Shown here: positions 46,295 to 57,900 of the stretch, piece after piece
Position numbering within the stretch: the stretch's first letter is position 1
Layout of the letters: every line of letters begins with the position of its first letter
Source of the DNA: Anisodus tanguticus
Lineage: Eukaryota; Streptophyta; Magnoliopsida; Solanales; Solanaceae
Assembly: GCA_034509755.1 (NCBI GenBank)
Contig: CM067556.1
Span: 42,826,045 to 42,890,044, forward strand
DNA length: 64,000 bases
Direction of reading: 5' to 3'
Translations under genes and position numbers: made by a program
The notes under the pieces: generated by a model
The model's input: only the letters and a program-made list of their open reading frames with translations
Databases searched by the model: none
Told to the model about the DNA's origin: nothing

Positions 46295-47050
46295 AGGGCC
46301 GGCTCTAGCCATAATGCCTTAGGCCTCCAATTTTTGGGGGGCCCAAATTTTATCAAGTTCAAATTATGTGTTAATTTTTAATTAAAGAAAATTCATTATT
46401 TATGCTAAAAAGTGCAACATCTTTTTATAAAGTTAAATTATTATATTTTCCTTAACCTTTTTCGAATAGAAGAAATCAAGAAAATGTTATTTTGTCTGCT
46501 AACACTCACATTATTTTATTCTCTTTAACTTCTTGTGGACTCTCTTTCTTCAAATCTCTGATACATTAGAGTAATATTCGGTAAACAATAAGTGTCAATA
46601 ATCGTAATATATTGACCAAAGTGATTGAATTGCAAATTCTCTTTTTGTTTCTTCTTAGGGTTACAAGCGTTGCAGCAAGCATCTTAAGCGGAGTATACCA
46701 AGTTATCAACTTCTTGAATCAGATTCTATCGTTCTAACTCTATTAATTTTATTTAAAATTTATCAACTTATTACTTATAGATTTATTTGTTAACATTTCC
46801 TGTAATGATTGCCTCAGTGGAAGAATCTATTTCAACCTTGAAATCAATAAAATCTTACTTAAAATTAACAATTGGAAAACAAACAAAAAAATATACAAAG
46901 AAATCGATTATAAAAAATAATTAAGTAATAATTCTACATCTAAAAAATGTTAGAAAATTATATTTCAAATATAATATATATGAAATTTATTTAAGGTTTA
47001 AGCCTCTAAAAAGTTTGGTTTTAGGCCTCCAAATATGTTGAGTCGGCCTG
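46295..47050. mobile_element. Non-autonomous hAT-like element
   Basis: Left end AGGGCCGGCTC and right end GAGTCGGCCTG are near-perfect inverted repeats. Inside them GCCTTAGGCCTCCAA and TTTTAGGCCTCCAAA sit symmetrically. The CAGGGCCGGCTC-type end with GGCCC/AGGCCTC subterminal words is familiar from plant hAT derivatives. The 756-bp interior is AT-rich without transposase. Flanks share CTTAT, but I could not fix a full 8-bp duplication. Confidence 0.7.
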
Positions 47051-48000
47051 CTTATATTCCACCAACTATTATTGTAAGATTGTAATAATTTCTCTTAGAT
47101 ATTCCTTTCATTAATCACAATATATATAGTTGTACATACGTTGATTCCTAATACAATAAGAATCCTAACTTACCTTAAATGATTGATTCCTAAGGGAGAA
47201 TATTCGCTAATAATTATGTTACTTTATTAACTTTATTTTTCAACATCTAAAAGATTGCAGTTATTTTTACCATGTCAATTGCTACCCGATTTTTCCTTCA
47301 TGTATATAATTTTTAATATATAAATTTAAGTATTTTTTTCATGTATATAAATGATTGAATGATGATTTGTGCGAGCACTTTGAGCCCCTTTTAAGTCTAG
47401 GAGTCTATTTTGTTAGTGTTAATTCTTAATCTATATAATAAATAAATAAATACTGACGGATTAAGACAATTCTTTTCCAACTCATGTACCATCACTCTGT
47501 AGTTTTGCATCTTGAGAACTCTTTTATTGGATTACCACTGAGATGATTCAAATAATCTGTTCATGTAGAATTAGAATGGCTTTGGAACTTCAAGAACACA
47601 TGTAGGAATTTGATAGTGTCCCTGCATAAGAGAATGTATTGAAGTTGGAAATCAATGTAATTTCATCAGTTACTCGTGAATTCGTATAACATAGAACTTT
47701 GTCCAGTATAAAGTTTCAAGAATTGTATTGCTAATTGACTTCAAAATCTAATTTCATAAATAATACAAATTTGTTGATGAAATATTCATGTTGGATAAAA
47801 AAAAAGGAAAAAATAAAATATATTTAAGACTCAGTAATTAATATCACTTTAGGATATCAATTCAATCCTTATTATGAGTCGAAGACTATATTTATTTATT
47901 TTCATTTTATATTTTATACAATTTTTCATCTACGCAACATTCATGTGCAACACACGTACGCTAAATCTAGTAATATTAAACATTTTTTGTGTGGATTTCC
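47051..48000. other. Unassigned AT-rich spacer
   Basis: Short open stretches such as 47874-48167 show no domain. No paired repeat is recognised. Confidence 0.55.
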
Positions 48001-48518
48001 CTTCATACGGGCTGATCTTTAATTTTTGCCCCTCAATTCGCTTTTACCCATATTTCTCATTTAATGAAAGTTTGTGGGCCAAAGTATCCTTATTCACTGG
48101 GAAGATTCTGGGTTCGATGCCCAACAGAATAAAAAATAATAATAATTTCACAAGGTATAGGTTTCTATGAACCTATGTCTATTCGCTATGTAGTTACATA
48201 GAAATTATGTCTTAAGGCATAGTTCTGTAGGATAACTTAAATTTCGGCATAACTATGCCGGACAATGCATATTCTACAGAACTATGCCTTAAGACATAGT
48301 TTTGATGTAAATGCATAGCAAATAGGCATAGGTTTATATGAAACCTTTGCCTTGCGGATTTTTTTTTGTCTCTGCCGAGGTTCAAACTTAGAATTCGAAT
48401 TTCTTTTTTGCTTTTTCGATGTGAGACGTATTTTTCAACCACTTTAAAATATCGAAGGGCAAAAATTAAAACTCAGTGATTTGAGGGGGTAAAAATTAAA
48501 GACCATCCCGAAATAAGG
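48001..48518. mobile_element. MITE-like element with internal foldback
   Basis: The outer arms CTTTAATTTTTGCCCC (about 48017-48032) and GGGGTAAAAATTAAAG (about 48486-48501) are inverted repeats extending to about 36 bp each with mismatches. The interior holds a nested palindrome (48151-48354). No transposase is present and no target-site duplication is assigned. Confidence 0.65.
48151..48354. repeat. 204-bp foldback palindrome
   Basis: Arms starting CAAGGTATAGG and ending CCTTTGCCTTG pair with few mismatches. They include a perfect 24-bp inverted repeat between about 48207-48230 and 48273-48296, built on CTTAAGGCATAGTTCTGTAG. A smaller hairpin CGGCAT-AACT-ATGCCG lies at the centre. Transcripts across it would form a long hairpin. 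Confidence 0.88.
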
Positions 48519-48624
48519 ACGTTCTTGCGAATGAACCAATATTAAAAGCATGAAGGACCTTAGAAAATGTTGATTGAACTTTTTATTTTTCATTTAAAAT
48601 ACTCTATAATAGATAAATTTATTA

Positions 48625-48634
48625 TTTACTATTT
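48625..48634 (+). other. Target-site duplication (left) of the Mutator-like element
   Basis: TTTACTATTT occurs here and again at 59759-59768, just outside the two terminal inverted repeats. Confidence 0.8.
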
Positions 48635-48737
48635 GATTGAAATCGTCGACAACTTGTCTGTATATTCCACTTAAATCCTCCAACTGAGAGCCCTACCATC
48701 TGAACACTCAAACACCATTTTTCATGTGCCATTTGGA

Positions 48738-48745
48738 CTCAAAAC
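48738..48745 (+). other. Target-site duplication (left) of the hAT element, CTCAAAAC
   Basis: CTCAAAAC precedes the left TIR and is repeated exactly at 52240-52247. Confidence 0.95.
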
Positions 48746-51700
48746 TAGGCCTGGCCAGTGGGCCGGGCTCGGGTCTGGCGGGGCGGGCCTGGCGGGGTCG
48801 GGGTCGGGGCGGGACGGGCGAAGGGGTCGGGGTCGGGTCTGGCGGGACTTGCTCCAGTCCCGTCTCGATCTCGATTCCGTCGGAATCGGGGCGGGGCGGG
48901 GTCCGGCGGGTTTCCTTTTTTTTTTTAAATAACATATGTATAAAAAAAAACTCAATAAACAAGACAAGATAGTGTAATAAAAACATCTCAAGGCTGTTTT
49001 TGTGCCTCTTATATTATTTAATAGACATATGATTTTTTTGTAATACAAATACAATTGTCTAAAAAGTAAAATCTAAATTGCAGCTTTGTGGTGTTGTCCA
49101 AAAGTTGCAAATTACATAATAAAATTGCAATTAAAAAAATTACATTCTCAAAAAAACCTGTTCGAATTGCTTGATGATTTCCTGTGGTTCTTCGGTTGGT
49201 ATTGGTATTTGTTGGTCAAATTGATCTACGTCGCTTCCACCACCTTCGGATAAGATTTCGTTGTAGTTTTCGTCTTCTTCTTCGTTGATCTCCGGTTGAC
49301 CGCACCTTCTCCGCTCCGATCGTATCCAATCTCTGAATAATACGCAATTTCCAAGCCGTCTCCGGCTAATGAGTGTCTGTGGTCTCCTATTTGATATCTG
49401 CCGTGAAAAAGCGCTTTCGACGCGATTGATGACGCTTGAATGTTCAAAACATCTCGGGCCATCAATGAAAGTGTCGGAAAGGTCTTCTCATTCCCCCTCC
49501 AAGATTTCACAAGTCTTCATGTCCATCTTCATTGATAACTTCTTGGTACGGTACGAACCCCGCAAAACAAAAATATCCAACTCGCTAATTTGGTTAGTAG
49601 TAGAGGTACGGCCGCACATTCTATTTCTAAGGCTTTCAATACTAGCCGCAGAAACAACATGTCTTTTGTGAGGTTGTGTTGAAGATGAAGAAAATGGAAT
49701 GGAAGTCGGTAAGTTACTAGCATTTTCTTGTTGATAAAATCTATATATTTTTTTGCATTGGTGTTCTACGCTAGACAACACTTCTTCTTTAGTTTGTTCA
49801 ATAGGTGGTGGGTGATTTAGATTTTTGGGACTTGGAGGTGGTAGTACTTCTATACAATCGTAAATAGTTTCAATTAGTGATTTAGTACCGTCTATTTTAA
49901 TAGTAGGATTTAAAACAGAACCAATAATATAAATAGTGGGAATAGGAATAAAATATTTTTTTATTTTGACAAACATTTTTTTAATAGCTGCCTTATAAGC
50001 TGGTTTTTCCATATATTCACTAATTAATAAAAATATTAGAGTTATATAAAACAACATAGTTGAAATAGTAGGATAATATATACTGGAAAATTCTTTTGTT
50101 GCTTGAAAAAATTTCTCTAAAAATACAATAAGTTCGAAAATTTTTACCCAATCACTATCTAAAATCATATCAGCTGGATTTTTATTATGAGAGTTAAAAA
50201 ATAAAGTTATAGGTTTTCTATAGTCATAAGCAACAAGTAGTTGCTCGTATAAAGAATTCCACCTAGTGGATACTTCTTGTGGAATTTTTCTATAAGATAG
50301 TCCACAATCGTGACAAGTTTTTTTATATTCTTTTCTACGTTGTACTTTATTACTTTTAAAAATAAAGTTTATAGCAAATTGTATTTTACTAAGAATGTCT
50401 TCAAAAAGTGATAGACCATCCTTTACAATTAAGTTATATAAATGGCACGCGCATTTTATATGAAAATGATCTGGAAAAGATGGAGTTAAACTATTTTTTA
50501 AAATTGTAATTGCGTAATTGTTAGAAGAAGCGTTATCTAATGTAATAGTCATAATTTTATCGGTTATTCCGTAATAATGGCACACTTGATAAATATTATC
50601 TGCAATAAAAGTACCAGTGTGCCTATCATCTATATAACTATACACTAAAATACGTTTTTGCATAGACCATTTATAATCTATCCAATGACAAGTTACAGTT
50701 AAATAATCATGGCCGTTAGTACTACGACCTATATCAGACGTGATATATACTTTTCCATTAAAATGATATAATGAATAACGTAAATATTGTTGATATTCAT
50801 GCGCGAATTTAAATACATCTCTCTTAACAGTTGATCTAGGAAAACCATTAAAAGCAGGATTATATATATCTCTAATGTAATGAATAAAATCGGGAGATGA
50901 AGGAAATGAAAAAGGCAAACCCTCCACAGCAACTAATTTTGATATTGCTTCCATATCTCTATGTTTATTGTATTTAGAGCCTACAATTCCCCCCGTCATA
51001 GGGTTAATTTGACCACTTACTTGGTCCGGGAGATATCGGTATGTGAACCTTGTCCCGATGGAGCGGCGTTTGCGCACCCGGTTTTGAAGCCTGGTATTGG
51101 GCATACCTAGCTGGATGAGCACTTACTACGTGTCTAATTAAACCCCCCGTCCCACCGTGACCTTTTCCAGTTTTAAATTTTAAAACATTTTTACAAATTT
51201 TACATATAGCTACTTGATTCTCTACGTCCCTATCAAAAAATGTTCATGCATCTGATTTTAATGATCGTTTTGCTGGACCTCGTCTCATACTAGGGGGAAT
51301 AGGAGGTATTTCAGTTGAAGGTGCACTAGTGGGTGTGTTGTCATCAACATTAGTGGGTGTATCATCTAGATCATCGTCTAAATTAAAGTCTTCTTGAGTT
51401 CCAGAAAATAGTTCCTCGTCTAAATCTAATGGTATTGTAGGAAAATGTTGAGTATCAACAAAATCATCTTGTGTAGGAATAAGATGACTAGAAGAAGTAC
51501 CCTTGCCCTGGTTGCCGCCCCTACTAAAAGAAGCACCCTTACCCTTACCCTTAAACATACCTCTTAATCCTTCTATTTTCATTATGATAATAAATAATAA
51601 AGATAATAAAATTAAGTGCGCTAAATAAAATAAACAGACAATAATAATTTAATGAAGGAACGAATGTACCAAACGCCGACGTAACGTCGACGTGTAATCG

Positions 51701-52239
51701 AGAGGTTGAAAATTGAAACCTTGCTCGATGAAAGATCCTCAAGCTAGTTGCCAACTTCACTTCCATTTCCAAATGAATAAATAAAATTGAATATTTAGTA
51801 AACAATGTAGACTTGTAGAGAGATATATTGAGAGATTAGAGAAATTGTAGGAAGATTTGTGAGAAAGATGAAGAGAAAATTAGTTATTTATAGTTGGAAA
51901 ATTGGGTTAAAGTGTAAATATAATAACTTATGGGTTAAAAATAAATATTAAGGGGTAGGGGGGTTGGGGGAGGGGGGAGGCCTAAAATGGCCGTTGGCCA
52001 ACGGCCAAAATCTAAAATGGTCGTTGGTGCAACGGTCATGTTTGTAAAGGGGGGACCAAAGGGCGGGGTCGGGGTCGGGGTCGGGCTCGGGACGGGCTTG
52101 GGGCGGGCGGGCCTAGGACGGGCTCGGGTCTGGCGGGACGAGACATTGTCCCGTCCCGAGTTCGTGTCCCGCTATGGTTTTTTTTTTTTGAGCGGGGTCG
52201 GGTCGGGGTCGGGCCGTCCCGGCCCACTGGCCACCCTTA
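48746..52239 (-). mobile_element. hAT transposon, nearly full length
   Basis: The 3494-bp element has TIRs sharing a perfect TGGCCAGTGGGCCGGG core, an exact 8-bp duplication as hAT elements make, and a minus-strand transposase. Both subterminal zones are unusually G-rich on the plus strand, made of GGTCGG, GGGCGG and GGCGGG words (48757-48905 and 52060-52225). They contrast sharply with the AT-rich interior. The outer bases TA-GG and CC-TTA fit the Ac/RICESLEEPER type. Confidence 0.93.
49140..51582 (-). pseudogene. hAT transposase, BED-type, broken at few points
   Basis: The N-terminal part (ATG at 51582) is basic, KGKGK-rich, then acidic. The BED zinc finger follows at about 51245-51130: FFDRD, CKICKNVL and GGLIRH, with a TGA where the finger's conserved Trp should be. 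After a frameshift near 51125 a 544-codon open stretch (51122-49488) forms the transposase core: DIGRSTNGHDYLTVTCHWID, IMTITLDNASSNNYAI, CACHLYNLIVKDGL and STRWNSLYEQL. The C-terminal dimerisation region shifts frame near 49495, giving GNEKTFPTLSLMARDVLNIQ, and returns near 49340-49390 before the terminus at 49140. Relatives are the zinc-finger BED RICESLEEPER-like proteins. Confidence 0.92.
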
Positions 52240-52247
52240 CTCAAAAC

Positions 52248-52941
52248 TAATATGAAGCCAAATACAAAAAAGTGTGTGCAATTCACACACCAAACTAACG
52301 AATAAAATCGTGACATGTGGATTTTAATTTTAAAAAAAAAATTAAAACATTGTTTCTCTTTCTTCCCAAAAAAGCGCCCCCTCTCTTTCTCCTCCACCAT
52401 TCTTCCTCTGTTTTTCCCGTCGAACTTCTAGCTGCAGTGACGGGAAAAAAATCATTGTTTCTTGCGACGGTTAACATATATTTTAATTTTCTTGTTCTAA
52501 TCAGTTGTTCTTCTTGATATATTATGTTTTTAGGACAAATAAGAGACGAAATCTGGACGTGGGCGTGCACTTCCGGCGTTGCTCTGGTGATTTTTCGTTA
52601 AAGCAATGTTGTTGAGTAGCGTTTCCCCTTTCCCTAACCTTCGTTGCTTTTATTATTACCAGATCTGCCTGGGTTCTACGTTTTAGTGAATGTTTTATAC
52701 TTTGACTGGCCGGAAAATACCATCTCCGGCAAGCTTGGTCTTGGTCACTGCTCCCTTTAAGAGATGGCTATGTTTTTGGATGCCTACTTAGCAAGGAAAA
52801 TAGGAATTGTAACCATGGTGGTAGTGGGAGTATGGATGCGGTTGTTACAATGGTGGTGGCGGAAGAAGTGCGCCGATGGTGAAAGTGGCATGGAAGTGAT
52901 GACGGAGGTAGTGGCTATGGTAGGGCTGAAGGCAACATGAA
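52248..52941 (+). other. Interior of the MULE, possible captured host sequence
   Basis: The unfilled interior has a CT-rich stretch (52340-52420), CCGGCGTTGC and CCGGAAAATACC words, and a GGTGGTAG-rich, coding-like 3' part (52810-52935). No ORF longer than about 66 codons or known domain is visible. Pack-MULE capture is possible but unproved. Confidence 0.4.
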
Positions 52942-52946
52942 GAGGA
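52942..52946 (+). other. Target-site duplication (left) of the copia element, GAGGA
   Basis: GAGGA precedes TGTTGGAA and recurs exactly at 59517-59521. Confidence 0.93.
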
Positions 52947-53856
52947 TGTTGGAAATTTACTAAATGTGGAATTAAGTATATCCCATTAATTTATGACTCG
53001 AACAATTGGGGCTCGTACGTCGGAAACGTCGTTTCCACACACGTAGTGCCAAGTATCGCAAATTTCATTAGTGAAAGAGATATTAGTACGTATGTAAGTC
53101 GTTTGAGACATAGAATTATGGACGGTTATTGGCAAAATGACAAAGTATTCCACGTTGGTAAAAGAAGGAAGAAGTGTAAGAAGAAACGAGTCGGAAATCG
53201 CCGTGAAGGGCCGTGGCGCCACACCGTCGAAGCCGCGGCGCCGGAGCGCCGAGGCATAAATTGGTTGGTCAGTCGCTGGAGCCGCGGCGCTAATTCATAG
53301 GGACGCGGCGCTTCGGAGGCAGAAAGCCACGACGGGAAGTTGGAAAAATCTGACCTTTAGGCTGGTTTTGGAGCATTGATTCTCCATTACTTGGCACATG
53401 AATTCAGCCATTATTTGGCTGAATGTAACCCCTCAATCAAGTGCAATTACATGGCTATTGAAGGCCATTAGTTGGCTAGTTGAGGGGTCTTCTACTTACA
53501 CTATAAATTGAGGCTTTTGGCTCAATTGAACAAAACATTCAACACTTTCAGAGTTCATCTTCTTCCTCTCTAGCAAAGTTACTATACTCAAATTTCTTCA
53601 AGAGTAACACTTGAGTTTACTTTGCTCACTTGTTAAAGTTGTTGTTGTATCTTGGGAGACTATTGCTCAACACCGTAAAAGAAGATATACGGGGCAATCT
53701 TGTCTTAAAGACAGAGTGTCATCACTCGACTCAGCAAATCATACAAGCAGTTTGTTAAGGTTTTGATTTCCAGTTTTATTGTAATAGTTTGTTTATCCTT
53801 TCTACCATTGTAATAGTTACTTACTTCCCGTTTCCTATAACAATTGTATCCCAACA
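52947..53856 (+). repeat. 5' LTR of the 6.6-kb copia element
   Basis: It begins TGTTGGAAATTTAC and ends ATCCCAACA. A TATA box (CTATAAATTG) lies at 53511-53520. A GC-rich tract with CCGCGGCGC words lies at 53205-53310. A 45-codon segment, RRKKCKKKRVGNRR-like, is also seen in the 3' LTR but is not evidently a gene. Confidence 0.95.
53511..53520 (+). promoter_or_regulatory. TATA box in the copia 5' LTR
   Basis: CTATAAATTG is conserved in the 3' LTR near 59141, consistent with the element's promoter. Confidence 0.6.
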
Positions 53857-53893
53857 ATTTTAAGAGAAGATTTTTTGTAAGTAAGTTAGAAAG

Positions 53894-55111
53894 ATGACTG
53901 GCATAAATCAAACTGCTTCTGATTCTGCTGCTGCTGCTCAAGGCAATCCATATGCCTTCCCCACTGCTCAAGGCACTCCTAATGCCTTTCCGGTTGCTCA
54001 AGGCTCATCCAACGCCTTTACTGCCGCTCAAGGGAACGTTGTCGTTCCTCTACCCACTGGATTTCACCATGAACGCCCTGAAAAGTTCATGGGGTCAAAC
54101 TTCGAGAGATGGCAACAAAAGATGTTATTCTATCTGATTGTTATGGGAATGACACGTTTCCTAACAGAAGATCCTCCACATGCTGGAGATGAAATGAACC
54201 CTTCGCCTTCTGAAACGGGTGAATGGGGCCAAGGTATCCATGTCATTAATGACATGAAGATGATTCTTGATGCATGGAGTCATAGTGATTTCATGTGTAA
54301 GAATTACATATTGAACTGCTTGTCAGACCCTCTCTACACGGTGTATTGCACTGGTGGCACTGCCAAAGAGTTGTGGGAGAAGCTGCAAAATAAGTACAAC
54401 GCACAAGATGCAGGTACTAAGAAATTCATCGCTGGGAAATTTCTGAACTTTCAAATGATGGATAATAAAACAGTGATGTCCCAAGTCCAGGAATTCTAAA
54501 TGATTGTACATCACCTGGATTTGGAAGGTATGAAACCAAACGAGCAGTTTTTGGTTGCATCACTGATTGAAAAGTTACCTCTTTCATGGAATGAGTTTAT
54601 GAGTTACTTAAAATTCAAGACAAAGGAGATGACCTTGGAAGAACTTATTATCAAACTCCAAATTCAGGAAGATAATAAGAAGCCATTGCCTAGGGGTAAA
54701 CAACCCGCTGAGGCAAAGGCAAATCTGCCTGAGGCCAAAGGGAACCCAAGAATGAAGCGCAGGTTCCAGAAACACGGCAAGACCCAAACAGCAGAGAAGT
54801 TCAAAGAAACCTATCACCACTGTGGGAAACCTGGTCACGTGATCAAAGACTGCCGCAAGCTCAAGACTGAGCAACAAGAGAAGGCCAAGGCTAAGGGCAA
54901 GGCACAGGTTAACGTCGTCAAAGACCAGTTTCTGGACGACATGATTGAGGAGTTCTCAGCGGTGGTGCTAGAAGCAAACCTTGTTAAGAATCTCATGCAG
55001 TGGTGGATGGACACAGGTGCTACAAGACACATCTGTTCTAATAGAGATACCTTCTCCACTTATACACCGGTTACAAACAAGAAGTTGTTCATGAGATTAG
55101 AAAAAATTTAA
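53894..55111 (+). pseudogene. Copia gag and protease, one frame with one internal stop
   Basis: The ATG at 53894 begins gag with three imperfect repeats of AQG(N/T/S)-PYAF-like residues (about 53935-54045). The capsid region follows with GSNFERWQQKMLFYL, ELWEKLQNKYNAQDAGTKKF and VHHLDLEGMKPNEQF. A TAA at 54497 interrupts it where CAA is likely ancestral. The zinc knuckle at about 54813-54855 reads YHHCGKPGHVIKDC, so its first Cys is replaced by Tyr. The protease active site DTGATRHIC lies at about 55010-55035. The frame ends at 55111 in mid-protease. Confidence 0.92.
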
Positions 55112-55239
55112 TTTCAGGTCCTTTATTGGTTAATGCTGGTTTTAGGCTAGTGTTTGAGTCCAATAAATTTGTAGTCACTAAGAATGGAACGTTTGTGGAA
55201 AGATGATTCGTCTGTGAAGGCCTCTTCAAAGTTAACAAC

Positions 55240-56523
55240 ATGTCTGTATTACGCACAAGTAATGATATTGAAGCCTCTTATTCTTACTTGCTTGAGTCCT
55301 CTAATGTATGGCATCATAGATTAGGACATGTCAACTACAAGTCTATCCAAAGGTTGGTAAAGTTAGAGTTGTTGCTGTCTATCGACGTAAACCCTCAACA
55401 TAAGTGTGAGGTGTGCGTAGAGAAAAAACTCACAAAGCTTTCTTTTCGATTCGTCGAAAGGAATACCATTCCTCTAAAACTTATTCACACATATATATGT
55501 GATTTGAAGTTTGCACAAACTAGGGGGAACAAGTACTTTGAGACATTCATTGATGATAGAACAAGGTATTGTTACCTTTACTTGTTGAAAAGTAAGGATG
55601 AAGCCTTTGAAGCGTTCCGACGTTACAAAGCAGAAGTTGAGAACCAACTAAGCATGTAGATTAAATCCATTCATAGCCATAGATGGGGAGAATACGTAGC
55701 GCCATTTGAGGAATATTGTGCCCAATAGGGAATTGTTCATCAAACAACGGCTCCATACTCACCTCAATCAAACGGTGTGGCGGAACGTAAGAACCGCACA
55801 TTGAAGGAAATGATGAATGCCTTGCTCATCAATTCCGGTCTTCCCCAACATATGTGGGGAGAAACTGTCCTTACCGCTAATACGATTCTTACCAAAGTCC
55901 CACATAAGGGTAAGGACAAAACTCCATATGAATCATGGAAATAAAAGAAACCCACCTATAAATATTTAAAGGTGTGGGGTTGTTTGGCAAAGGTTGAAGT
56001 ACTTAAGCCAAAGTAGGTCAAGATTGGACCTAAGACTGTAGATTGCATATTCATCGGATATGCAAATAACGGTAGTGCTTATCGTTTCTTAGTGCATAAG
56101 TCAGATATTCCATATATCCACGGGGGTACAATCATGGAATTAAGGAATGCTCAATTCTTTGAAGATACCTTTCCTAGAAAGGAAAAAAATATAACCTCTC
56201 GCAAACGAAGTTATGAACAAAGCTCTCAGGAACCGGGAGTCATTGACGGCCCGGATCTAGATGGTTCAGATCTAGTGGATCTCGAACTGGCTGAATATCC
56301 GAAATCTAGTGTTCCAGATTCTCAGAACTTGGAAACTCCAGAGATGGAACTAAGGCGAAGTAAAAGGGCCAGGAAGGATAAATCCTTCGATCCTGACTTT
56401 GTAGCTTATATGGTTGATGATGAACCAAGGACAATTGCTGAAGCATTGTCAACTCGAGAGGCACCGCTCTGGAAAGAAGCTATTGAGAGTGAAATAGGCT
56501 CCATTCTGCATAACCATACTTGA
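55240..56523 (+). pseudogene. Copia integrase and linker, stops in frame
   Basis: The GAG-pre-integrase domain begins VWHHRLGHVNYKS and ends HKCEVCVEKKL (about 55306-55435). The integrase core has ICDLKFAQTRG (first Asp) and IDDRTRYCYLYLLKSKDEAFEAF. A stop at 55657 is followed by SHRWGEY and TTAPYSPQSNGVAERKNRTL (about 55746-55803), holding the catalytic Glu. The second Asp is missing near 55680, where SHRWGEY stands for the usual SDRGGEY. Further stops lie near 55726, 55942 and 56014. The linker ends EAPLWKEAIESEIGSI, leading into RT, with a TGA at 56521. Confidence 0.9.
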
Positions 56524-57900
56524 GAGTTGGTTGATCTTCCTCCGGGAAATAAACCATTGGGTTGTAAGTGGATACTCAAACGGAAGTAGAAAGCAGATGG
56601 GTCTATAGATAAGTACAAAGCCAGGTTGGTAGTCAAGGGCTATTGGCAAAAGGAAGGCCTTTACTACTTTGACACATACTCCTCGGTGTCTAGGATGACG
56701 TCCATACGAGTATTCATTGCGATCGCAGCATTGCGTGACCTTGAGATACATCAAATGGATGTCAAGATAGCCTTCTTAAATGGTGATTTGGAAGAAGAAA
56801 TTTATATGGACCAACCCGAGGGGTATGTGGTTCCAGGGCAAGAGAAGAAAGTCTATCGGCTTGTCAAATCTCTGTACGGGCTGAAACAAGCCCCGAAGCA
56901 ATGGCACAAAAAATTTTATAGCACTCTACTATCGAAGGGTTTCGCCATTAATGAGTGTGACAAATGTGTCTACATGAAAGGTAACTCTGACTCGTTCTTA
57001 TGATATGTCTATATGTAGACGACATGTTGATCATAAGGTGCAGTCCTAGCATAGATCTAGAGACTAAGAACGTGTTGAAAAAATGCTTCGACATGAAGGA
57101 TATGGGTATCGCAGATGTCATCTTAGGGATAAAAATCTCTAAGACGTCTGACGGACTGGTCTTATCTCAGTCTCACTACATCGAGAATGTATTGAGAAAG
57201 TTCGAGATGTTTGACAGTTCGCTTATAAAGTCACCAATGGATAGAAATCAAAAACTTGATAAAAATCTTGGTGCACCCATATGCCAGGAGAAATATGCAC
57301 ATGTGATTGGTAGTTTGATGTACATAACAAACTGCACCCGACCTGATATTGCTTATGCAGTCAACAAGTTGGCTAGGTTTACTCGTAATCCGAGTAATGA
57401 TCACTGGAAGGCGTTGAATCGGGTACTACAATACCTAAAATACACTCTAACTTATGGGTTGCATTATTCGAGATATCCTGCTGTACTAGAGGGGTACAGT
57501 GATGCAAACTAGATATCTGACATAGAGAACACCAAGTCCAATAGTGGGTATGTATTTACAATTGGTGGTGGGGCTGTGTCTTGGAAATTCTCTAAGGAAA
57601 CTTGCATCGCCCGATCCACGATGGAATCAGAGTTTATCGCTTTAGACAAAGCAGGAGAAAACGCTGAGTGGCTTCACGACTTCTTAGAGGATGTTCCTTG
57701 CTAGAAGAAACCCGTACCTTCTATAATGATCCACTATGACAGCCAGTCGGCTCTAGAAAGGGCACGTAATGCTATGTACAATGGAAAGTCTCGTCATATT
57801 CGACGGAGGCATAAGACCGTTAGGCAGTTGATCACCACGGTATAATATCCATTGATTACATAAAGTCAAAGGATAACATAGCTGACCCACTGACAAAGGG
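56524..57900 (+). pseudogene. Copia reverse transcriptase and RNase H, broken
   Basis: RT blocks are GCKWILKRK (stop near 56587), KARLVVKGYWQKEG, QMDVKIAFLNGDLEEEIYMDQPEG (about 56750-56825), SLYGLKQAPKQWHKKF and, after a one-base frameshift at 57000, the catalytic YVDD (about 57009-57020). GSLMYITNCTRPDIAYAV leads to RNase H with EGYSDAN and a stop at 57510. SGYVFTIGGGAVSW, STMESEFIALDKAGE and HYDSQSALERA follow. YNGKSRHIRRRH ends the recognisable domain near 57815, and a frameshift precedes DPLTKGL-like sequence near 57885. Confidence 0.92.

Noticed and set aside
46287..47058. 8-bp hAT duplication around the 46295-47050 element
   Set aside because: Only CTTAT is shared and the register is inconsistent, so no duplication is claimed.
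48708..49054. Arg/Pro-rich and Gly-rich open stretches at the left hAT end
   Set aside because: Artefacts of the GC-rich subterminal repeats; the same happens at 51987-52250.
53046..53300. 84-codon basic ORF, also seen at 58647-58934
   Set aside because: It lies within both LTR copies, diverges between them in frame and content, and shows no domain; treated as chance coding in the LTR.
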